Of a stretch of 20,711 nucleotides of DNA, positions 1 through 9,800 are shown in pieces. The notes under the pieces are model-generated. The model searched no databases. It was not told the origin of the DNA and saw nothing but the letters and a program-made list of their open reading frames with translations. The translations under genes were made by a program, and so were the position numbers. Every line of letters starts with the position of its first letter. Position 1 is the first letter of the stretch. Origin of the DNA: Podochytrium sp. JEL0797 (taxonomy: Eukaryota; Chytridiomycota; Chytridiomycetes; Chytridiales; Chytriomycetaceae); NCBI GenBank assembly GCA_027596195.1, contig JADGJG010000414.1, forward strand, positions 1 through 20,711, written 5' to 3'.

Positions 1-2
1 TC

Positions 3-250
3 CAAGTCTTCGCTGCCCGTCAGCCTCATGAAACCGGAACAGAGGGAGATATCTTACTTGACAGAGAGATTCGTCCCAAGTCTGTGTCATCCGACGCCCC
101 GTTCGCCGCATTTCAGACCGCGATCGGCCATTCACCATCGAATCACAGGGCACGCATTCTATCGAGGTTCGTTTGATTTAACCTAATGACATTCTCGTTG
201 TCTGACAGGGCCTGCTGCTTCTCGATCCAACCAATGCGGACTTCAATTAA
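3..250 (+). CDS. 3' end of an unrecognised gene (partial, tentative)
   Basis: A frame open from the window edge (3-170) reads as a mixed, natural-looking peptide (…DILLDREIRPKSVSSDAPF…). Splicing a 38-bp intron (171-208, GTTTGA…CTGACAG) keeps frame and ends in GLLLLDPTNADFN, stop at 248-250. The acceptor and the short length resemble a 35-bp intron in the large nucleoporin gene further along, but the GTTTGA donor is weak. A competing donor at 167 gives another frame with no early stop. The opposite strand also carries a good-looking intron (RC GTAAGA…GGGCAG, about 12-57), so the strand is not certain. I do not recognise the family. Confidence 0.33.
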
Positions 251-995
251 CTTGAGTGGATGCCGCTTCGGCGGTTATATTTTTTCTTTGTCTTCTGTTG
301 TTTCGTTTCTTCTCCATTCTCATTTTGCTCTTCTTTCCTTGATCACTCTTCCTGGGGAGGAAATTCGGGAAATTCAAATCTTCACATTGGGAGTTCTCGG
401 AGATGAAATGGAGTCTTTGGGGTTTTTTGAATGGAGCTCCTGCTCATTTCACTTGCGCTGTCATTCCCTGCATCGACTTGCCTCCCCTGATCATCTTCCT
501 TCTCATATGATGATATCTATTTTTGGGACACACGCAATGGGCCTCTTCAACGCGTACGTGACTACTCCGCCTCCACTCACACCACCTTCCGAGGTACCGC
601 ATAGCTCTCCCGTTCCCCTGGAAATCTCGTCCCGGTATATTCTGATTCACTCAGTTCCTGCAGTTCACAATCTCAAGCGAGTCGAGATGCGGTTGGTGGC
701 TGTCACGTCACGACTTGCATGTTGCTGAAGACGGGAATCATGAAGGAGATCGCGAGCTCAAGGATGTGCAGAAGTTCGAGCTTGAAGGCGCTGTTTCGGA
801 TGTATGGGTCTCGAGGGAAGATGTGGGTGGATCAAATAATGGAGGTTTCAGATTCCGCGTGGGGATGTGCTGGGACAGTTTGAGATTGGGTTTTAGGTGC
901 CCTATCAAAAATGGTTGAAGATGATAATAAGCGAACAGATTAGAAGCACGTTTGAGTTCGGAAGGAAGGAAGAGGTGTCCTCGCTTAAATGAGTC
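245..995 (-). pseudogene. Decayed or unrecognised minus-strand coding stretch, frame-switching
   Basis: No intact ATG-started gene is seen, but the minus strand holds successive long open stretches in different frames that join end to end. 995-738 is open and includes LFAYYHLQPFLIGHLKPNLK and IPTRNLKPPLFDPP. Near 830 the sense shifts by one base into a frame open 834-703, giving HIFPRDPYIRNSAFKLELLH and LELAISFMIPVFSNMQ. About 655-577 gives ELSESEYTGTRFPGERESYA. About 582-503 gives VVTYALKRPIACVPKIDIII. About 443-245 is again open (PFKKPQRLHFISENSQCEDL…). An intron (GTCGTG or GTGACG … AACTGCAG, about 656-712) could bridge segments two and three in frame; the other joins need frameshifts. A decayed gene or repeat fragment fits best. 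The family is not recognised. Confidence 0.4.
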
Positions 996-1205
996 TCAAA
1001 CCGAATTAATTTTCGAGCGCGCCGTGTCGCGACCGAAGTCGTTTCGCTTTTCATGGCTCGTGATGAAACTCCCTTTTCTTGCCTTGTCTAGGAGATGCAT
1101 GGGGCCGTGCAAATACATGCTTCTTTTCTTTCCTGGGTCTTGGCACGGTCTTGTAGCCTTTTTGTTTTTTATAATACAAAGGTTGGAAGGAAAACAAGTC
1201 AAATT

Positions 1206-1216
1206 TTTATTTTATT
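1206..1216 (-). promoter_or_regulatory. Polyadenylation signal of the large nucleoporin gene
   Basis: Two overlapping AATAAA hexamers on the minus strand lie about 45 bp past the nucleoporin stop codon (1258-1260), in an A/T-rich stretch. Position and sequence suit a cleavage/polyadenylation signal. Confidence 0.5.
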
Positions 1217-1257
1217 TTTCACACTGACACATCAACAAAATAAAAGAATAAACAAAT

Positions 1258-3800
1258 TCAGCGATACTGCGAGAACGAAGGTTTTTTGTCACTCGATGGA
1301 GCAGCACCAAACACAGACCCGCCAGAGTTCGAGGCCGCAGCACCGAACGCAGAAGCTTGACTACCGCCACTGCCACCACCAAACACGCTTTGATTCGAAG
1401 TTCTGCAAGAAATAATGAGTTTTCACACCAAAAACGAGCAAAAAACGAATCACACTCACGAAGCAAATCCACCAAAGCCTCCAGCACCAGCACCAGAGCT
1501 CTGACCAAAGACAGACTTGTTCGATGCGACCGACGGGAATCCGGTCGGCGCCACCACAGCTGCAGGGGCTCCAAACCCAGACTGACCAAAGGCTCCACCA
1601 CTCGAGCCGAATCCAGATTGACCGAACGCGGGAGCAGAAGTTTGGCCAAAAGCGGAAGGCGCGGCAGCTTGACCAAAAGCGCTCACGGCAGGATTTGCTG
1701 CTTGCCCACCGAAGGCAGATTGCCCTGGACTTGCTTGTCCGAACGAAGATTGACCGAATGCCGATTGCCCCGCTGGCGGAGCACCGAAAGCAGAGGTAGT
1801 AGCGGTTTGACCAAATGCTGATGGGGCAGTCGCACCACCGAACGCACTGCCACTGGAAGGAGCTGCGGGCTGACCAAATGCTGACTGTCCAAAAGCCGGC
1901 GTGGCATTGTTGCTTCCAAATGCAGGTTTAACGGGAGCAGGTGTGCTAGGCTGACCAAATACTGAAGTCTTCGCACCGAACGGGGAAGCTCCCGAACCTC
2001 CGAATGCTCCAAACGCACTCTGAGAGGACGGCGTAACAGCAGGAGCAGGCGAGACACCCTGAGAAGCGGCAGCCCCAAGGAAAGAAAATCCACTAGCGGC
2101 AGGGGTCGACGGCAGAGATGGTTTTCCAAAGACTGAACCACTACCACCACCAGAGCCGAACACAGAAGTCGAGGCTGAAGCTGTTCCAAAGGCACTTGGT
2201 GCCGGTGTGGATGCAGCAGGAGTCGAAAAAGCACTCGCAAACATCGGGTTCACCTTGTTTTGGGAAGCAGACGGGCCACCAAGACTGAGAGACGCACCAA
2301 AACCCTGAGCAACGGCGGCGGGGACTTCGGGTAGCAGAGCTGCTGGAGCAAGACCAAATGTGTTACTTCCAGTTGAAGGAGCTCCGGCTTCAGGTTTCGT
2401 TGCCCTTTGACGACAATTTTTAGCTTTGTTTTGGAAAGAGGAGGCTGAAAACTCACCCAAACTGAGAAGAACCAATCGGAGTTGGGGTTACAAGAGGGAC
2501 AGTCGCTTTGAACGCTTGAGGGGATCTAATCAACGAGTAAATATCTCGCAAATGACAAAAAATATGACTTACGGTGGAGCAGGTGTAGAATTCGACACCC
2601 CAAAGACGGATGCAGTGGCGGAAGCTCCGACACTCGGAAGAGTTGATGTAAGGCTCTGGCCAAATCCTGTCGCAACCGGGGCAGGCACCACGGGCATGCT
2701 GCTCTTTTCGTCGACAGCAGCAGCATCCTTCAATGTCGCAGAGCCAAATCCTCCACTTGATGGGGCCGCATCCTTGGCTAGAGAAAACGAGAAACCGCCC
2801 TTCATTCCAGTGTCTGTCTTGGAGGCACCGACAAATCCACCAGACACGGGAACCGGTTGAGCAGGCTTCGTTTCACCAAACAGGGAAGGTTTCGCGGGCG
2901 CAATACCGCCGACCCTCTTGGTCTCACACGCAACGCATTGAGTTGCAGAATCGTCGTTGGGAACCATACACGTATCGCACACCCACTTGGCCCCAGAAGT
3001 TGATTTCGGGGCAATCACAGATGGTTCGGCAGCTTCCGTCGCTTTGAAACTGAATCCGCCCGCCGAAGGAGCTGAGGGTTTTGCAGAGGGAGCGAGCGAG
3101 AACCCGCCGGCCACAACTGGTTTCGAATCGGCAAACAGAGACGGCTTTGCTTGCGCGGCTCCACCGACGCGCTTGGTTTCGCATGCGACACACTGAGTAG
3201 CAGAATCTTCGTTGGGAACCATGCAGGTGTCGCACACCCACTTGGCTCCAGGTGAAATCTTTGGCGCAGGGGCGGGAGCTGCAGGCGCAGCTACATCAGA
3301 AGGTTTGAAACCGAACCCACTAGCAGCTGGGGCAAACGAGAATCCACCAGTAGTAGCAGGTTTCGAATCGCCGAACAGAGGCGGCTTTGTTGGCGCGGCT
3401 CCACCGACGCGCTTGGTTTCGCATGCGACACACTGAGTGGCAGAACCCTCGTTGGGAACCATGCAGGTGTTACACACCCACTTGGCTCCAGCTGTAGGTT
3501 TTGCCGCCACCGATGAGGTTCCAAAACCAGCTTGGGTCGCAGGGGCGGGTGCTTTCTGGGCACCGAAGCTGAGTCCGCTAGTAGAAGAAGTTGGTTTGGA
3601 TGCAGGGACAGCGACTGGAGCCTTCGGGCCACCAAAACTAAATCCTTCAGTACTGGGCACGGGCGGTTTGGGCGCAGCGACGGTTGGGGCCGGGGATTTC
3701 GAGGCAACGAAACTGAATCCATCAGTAGATGCCGGAGGTTTGGTCGCAAGGGCGGCGGCAACAGGTTTGGATGCAAAGAAGCCGGCTTTGACGTTGGGCG
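1258..3800 (-). other. C-terminal FG region with three zinc fingers and SxFG repeats
   Basis: Exon 24 carries FxFG motifs and three RanBP2-type fingers near 3421-3486, 3181-3246 and 2926-2991, the first a slight variant (CNTC, NEG). Exons 25-27 carry densely packed SAFG/SVFG repeats (about 1460-2404 and 1258-1402) and end in SFSQYR. Low complexity and repeat homogeneity are typical of FG domains, which bind karyopherins and mRNA exporters. Confidence 0.8.
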
Positions 3801-6800
3801 CCTGAGACGCAACCGACGGTTGTTGACTCGCAGCCTTCGCTTTGGCAGCCTTGGCCGCTTTGGATGCAGAAACCGCAGCATCCTTGAGAGACGTCATAAA
3901 CTGAAGCTGCTTTCGAACCGCGGGGGAAAGTTGAGCAGACGATTTTGGAATCAAATCTCCATCAGAGTCGTCCGAATCAAATTCGGCGGCGAAAGCGTTT
4001 TTGGATTTGATGGGCACGCTCTTCACTTGCTTGCTGGGCGATGTTGAAGGCTTGTAGAGCTGGATCTCTTCCAACATGGCATCAAGCTTCTTGGAAATGG
4101 TAACCGAATGGGAGGTGATTCTTCGAATGTTGCGGCAGAGCGTGTCCCAGTCGGGCAGCCTGAAAGGAAGCAACAATATGAGTGATAAAATATTGGATGT
4201 GTGTGAACATACTTCGCTGCCGTCTTGGCACCGGTCCTGATTTCCAAACCCTCCTTCATTTGAAGCAACGACGCTTTGACTTCCGACAACTCAAGCTCCA
4301 TTTGCTAAAGCGGAGAGAGAAACAGGTTAATTCACATATCAAGTTAGTCAGGGATATTACCTTGACTTTCTTTCGCAACAGACCCTGCAAGTGCGCAAAT
4401 TCTGGCCCCAGCTCGTTCTCAAAGTCCAACAGCTCCCTCGACTCCTTTTTAATGAACTTGAGCAGCTTTGCCGAATGCTCTTGCTTCCCAGAAACTTGAT
4501 GTAAAAAGATGATGTTAGCAACCAGCAAAAAGGCAATAAGTCTTGCGTACTCAATTTCAAGGAGTCCACCAGCTCGTCCTTGCGAGAAACTGTCTTTTCA
4601 CAATCGATTTTCACATGCGTCAACTTCTTGTTCAACTCTGTAATCTGAATGTGGGTCTCTTGCAGAATCTCGGATGAGTTCTTGACAGCCTTGGTGACGA
4701 ATTCGGCAGATGTCGAAACCGTCACGCGCAACTTCAACACAAAATCAGAATCAAACCATCACGACTACGAAAACAAACTTATCCACTCACATCTTTCAAA
4801 TCATCATCCAATTCGGCGCGCATGCGATCAAACAGCCCCAAGTAGTCCGATGGGTCTTGGTATTCTCGCGGCTTTGCCTCGCGTTTCGTAGGCGTGGGGA
4901 CTGCGGTGACGGGAGTGGATTTCGGAGTCGCCGCTTGTGGTTTCACCGGCGCTTTCGCGGTTTCGGGCTTTGGAGTCGACGGAACCGTTTTGGAAGTTGC
5001 TGGTTGGGCCGGGAACGTAAACGAAGCTGCGACCGACGCTTTGGGGGCAGGGTTGACCAACGGAGGTTTTGCGGCAGCTGCTGAAGCGCCAAACACAGCA
5101 CAATCCGGTTTCCCGATCGCAGGAGCTGGGGATCCGAAACTAAACCCTCCTCCCGATGGTGTTTCTGGCTTCGAACCATCCACCGACTTGAAGCTAAATC
5201 CTCCGACAACAGGAGCAGCATTCTTGGGAGCAGTGAAACTAAAACCGCCCGAACCAGAAGTTGGCTCGTTGCCGATCGAATTACCAAACAGCGACGGTTT
5301 CGCTGGAGCAGCACCGCCGACCCGCTTGGTCTCACACGCAACGCACTGAGTCGCAGAATCCTCATTTGGAACCATGCACGTATCGCACACCCACTTGGCT
5401 CCAGAAGTCGATTTAGCAGCAGGAGCGGCGGTCTCAGCAGGCCTGAAGCTGAATCCGCCCGGTGCAGAAGCCGCGGGTTTCGCAGATGGAGCAAAGGAGA
5501 ATCCACCAGCAGACGCAGGTTTGGCGTCCCCAAACAGCGACGGTTTCGCTGAAGTAGCACCGCCGACCCGCTTGGTCTCACACGCAACGCACTGAGTCGC
5601 AGAATCCTCATTTGGAACCATGCACGTATCACAGACCCATTTCGCGACACTCGACGATTTCGGAGCAGGAGCAGAAGGTTTGGCGGTTTCAGTGGGTTTG
5701 AAACTGAATCCGGCAGCAGAAGAAGCTGGAGGCGGCGCTCCAAACGACACGGAAGCCGCGATTCCTGTTGCAAAGCCGAATGCAGGAGCAGCCGGTGGAG
5801 TCGCCGCATCCGGTCCAGGAGCAAATCCCCATTTGAATGCAGGCGCGGGTGACTTTTCAGGATCAATCTTCAGTGAGTTCTGCTTCTGGGTCGGCTGCGC
5901 CAAAAACAAAAATAAGATCGCGTAAAAATTGAGTAACCGACAAAATCACCTTCGAGGCAGATGCAGCTACAACCTCCAAATTCTCCACAGAAGTTCTCAT
6001 TGCCGGACAAGCCACCTCCCTCCCTGCAGTTCCGGCTTCCACAAGGTTGTACACAACAAGGTACCCCGCGCTCGTCAACACGTACAACAACGGCGCAGGA
6101 CACAAGCTCGGTTGATCTGGGAAGCGACTCTTGACGCGTTCCTGGCTCACGAAATCAATACCCAAGCCGACAGGGAACGTTTCGTCGTCGTTCGCGTCGA
6201 GAGGAAGTTGAAGCGGATCGCCCATGCGCCATGTGTTCCATTCGCCGTTTTTGCAGCCAAGGAATCCGATGTCCGTGGAGGCGTGGTTCGCAAAGGGCAT
6301 GAGGTACGTGGAATCCCCGCTGAGAATCGCAATTTAGAATGAGATCGTGAGTACCCGGTGAAAAAAAGGACTCACAGGAACTCCACCAACGCTGGGTAAT
6401 AAAACAAGTCTCGCTCGTCCTTGGGATATGGGCATGGGTTCTCCAATCGGGTATAGGTCGTCTGGATTCCCGTCTTGGCCGTTCCCGACTGAGAAATCAC
6501 ATACGCGGCGCAATCTTCGTCCGTCACGCCATAAATCACGACAAACACTTTGTCTTCCAGCCAAACGATGCTTTGGACTGAGAACAAAAAAAATAACCGA
6601 ATCAGCCAAAACTCAGAGCACTCCGACATTCCAAAAAACAAAACAAACCTCCAATCTCCTTCCCCACCAACCCCGGCGGCACCGCAATCGTATTCTTGAC
6701 CACACCCTCCACCGAAACCTGATTGACAAGTCCCTCCTCATTCCCCACGGCAAGCTGTTTCCCCTTGCGACTCCAACACATGGAAAACACTTCCTCCGCG

Positions 6801-9800
6801 ATCGGGACAAACTCGCTCGACTCAATATTCAGCATACACACGGTGCCATCTCCATAGTTGACGGCACACAGGTGAGGGAAGGCTTCGGGGTTCGGGAGAA
6901 TGACAAAGTTTTCGTCGTTGGGTCCATGGAACTCGTTGGACGGTTCGATTTCACCCTGAATTTCAAAAAACGCACAGAAATCAGACATGATGCTCAAAAA
7001 TCAGAATTGGAGAATATTTACCGAAGCCAGCAGCGATGCTTCGTAAGTCAAAATCGCCCCGGAAGTCAACCCCACGAACACCACCTTCTCGTCCGCCGAC
7101 AGCCGAATCTGGTTCACGAGATAATCCTCCTCATTCAACTCCACTTCGAACTTGGACGCCACTTCAACAACCTGTCTCGAAGAGGCCTTGGATGGAACAA
7201 ACGTTAAAAAACGTCGAACTTCATTCTCCACAAAACAAGATCGAACCTTAGAAATCGTGTCCCTCACGTCCTTGGTCAGTGCGAAGCCGAATCCAGACGC
7301 GGTTCCAAACACCACATATCCAAACTTGTTGGAAACGGCCAAGAGGTCGTAACAGAGTTGCTCATCAGAAGCGTGAGTCTCATTGAGAGATTTCGAAACG
7401 CGAACTTTGACGTCGGATGGAATTTGTCTCGCCTCGATAAACTAATACAAACGGTGGGTGAGAAATGGGAAATTGCAAAACCAGAAGCATCGAAAGTACA
7501 TACGTCAACATCAATCTCTCCCCTCTGCTCCTCTTTGGCCGAATCCACCCCCCGCTTCTTGGCCTCTTTGGTTTTGGGAGCCGGAGCAGCGACGGGGGCC
7601 TGGAAACGAAATCAGGACTCTGGAGCTCAAAAACAAATAAATACAAACCTTCACGACCGGGTCCTCCATCTTCGCGATTGCAGCAGCCAAACCCTCCTCT
7701 TTGACCGCAACCTTCTCAGGAGACTTGTCCCGCTTCGGCACCTCCTCTTTCACAGGAGATGGCGCCTCCAACTTCACAGCCTTCTCGGGAGACTTGTCCC
7801 GCTTCTGCATCGCCTCCTTCACAGGAACTGGCACCTCCAACTTCGCGGAAACACCAGCATCAGCCTCCTTCTTCACCACAGGAACATCAACACCCTCAAA
7901 CTCCTCCACAGAAGCCCGCATCGCCGGACAAGCCACCTCCCTCCCCGCAGTTCCGGCTTCCACCAGATTGTACACAACAAGGCACCCCGCGTTCGTCAAC
8001 ACGTACAACAACGGCGCAGGACACAAGCTCGGTTGATCCGGGAAGATACTCTTCACGCGTTCTTGGCTCACGAAATCAATACTCATGCCGACAGGGAACG
8101 TTTCGTCGTCGTCCGCGTCGAGAGGAAGTTGAAGCGGATCGCCCATGCGCCATGTGTTCCATTCGCCGTTTTTGCAGCCAAGGAATCCGATGTCCGTGGA
8201 GGCGTGGTTCGCAAAGGGCATGAGGTACGTGGAATCCCCGCTGAGAATCGCAATTTAGAATGAGATCGTGAGTACCCGGTGGAAAAAAAGGACTCACAGG
8301 GACTCCACCAACGCTGGGTAATAAAACAAGTCTCGCTCGTCCTTGGGATATGGGCATGGGTTCTCCAATCGGGTATAGGTCGTCTGGATCCCCGTCTTGG
8401 CCGTTCCCGACTGAGAAATCACGTACGCGGCGCAATCTTCGTCCGTCACGCCATAAATCACGACAAACACTTTGTCTTCCAGCCAAACGATGCTTTGAAC
8501 TAAGAAAGAAAAAATACAACCAATCAGCCAAAACTCAGAGCACTCCAAGATTCCAAAAAACAAAACAAACCTCCAATTTCCTTCCCCACCAACCCCGGCG
8601 GCACCGCAATCGTATTCTTGACCACACCCTCCACCGAAACCTGATTGACAAGTCCCTCCTCATTCCCCACGGCAAGCTGTTTCCCCTTGCGACTCCAACA
8701 CATGGAAAACACTTCCTCCGCGATCGGGACAAACTCGCTCGTCTCAATATTCAGCATGCAAACGGTGCCATCGCCATAGTTGACGGCACACAGGTGAGGG
8801 AACGCTTCGGGGTTCGGGAGAATGACAAAGTTTTCGTCGTTGGGTCCATGGAACTCGTTCGACGGTTCGATTTCACCCTGAATTTCAAAAAACAGACAGA
8901 AATCAGCCATTTTGGTCTGAGACGAGAGAACTGAAGACAGCAGAATACTTACAGAGACCAACAGCGACGCTTCGTACGTCAAAATCGTCCCCGAAGTCAA
9001 CCCCACAAACACCACCCTCTCGTCCGCTGACAACCGAATCTGGTTCACGAGATAACCCTCGTCATTCAACTCCACTTCGAATTTCGTCGCAATTTCAACC
9101 GTCTGTCTCGCAGGGGACTTTGCGTTGAACAAAACGTTAAAAATTTTCGAAACCTCATTCTCCCCAAGCAAGACGAACCTTGGAGATCGTGTCCCTCACG
9201 TCCTTGGTGAGTGCGAAGCCGAATCCAGCCGCAGTCCCAAACACCACATATCCAAACTTGTTGGAAACGGCCAAGAGGTCGTAACAGAGTTGTTCGTCCG
9301 AAGCATGCGTGTCATTGAGCGATTCCGAAACGCGAACTTTGACGTCGGATGGAATTTGTCTCGCCTCGATAAACTAAAAGCCGGTGGGTGAGATATTGGA
9401 AAACGGAGAACGACAAGGATTGAAAACACATACATGAACATCAATCTCTCCCCTCTGCTCTTCCTTAGCCGAATCTACACCCCGCTTCTTGGCCTCTTTA
9501 GTTTTGGGGGCAGCAGCGACAGGAGCCTGCAAAAGAAATCAGGACTCGGGAGCTAAAACCGTCGAAAAACAATAAATACAAACCTTCACGACCGGATCCT
9601 CCACTTTCGCGATTGAAGCAGCCAAAGCCTTCTCTTTGACCGCAACCGTCGCAGGAGACTTGTTCCGCTTCGGCACCTCCTCCTTCACAAGCAAAACTGC
9701 CTCCAACTTCACAACCTTCTCGGGGGACTTCTCTCGTTTCTTCGCATCCTCCTCCTCCTCCTCCTCCTCCTTCACAACTTTCGTGATGGGCGACTTGTCC

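Noticed and set aside
186..728. 180-codon plus-strand frame near the left end
   Set aside because: It starts inside a likely intron and has poor protein character. The opposite strand carries the more fluent, though broken, peptides.
7358..8263. 301-codon plus-strand frame over the propeller II/III junction
   Set aside because: Antisense to verified-by-frame exons and introns of the nucleoporin.
9748..9768. CTC/GAG triplet run and the GTG run near 10980
   Set aside because: Simple microsatellites coding for Glu and Thr runs inside the nucleoporin, not separate elements.
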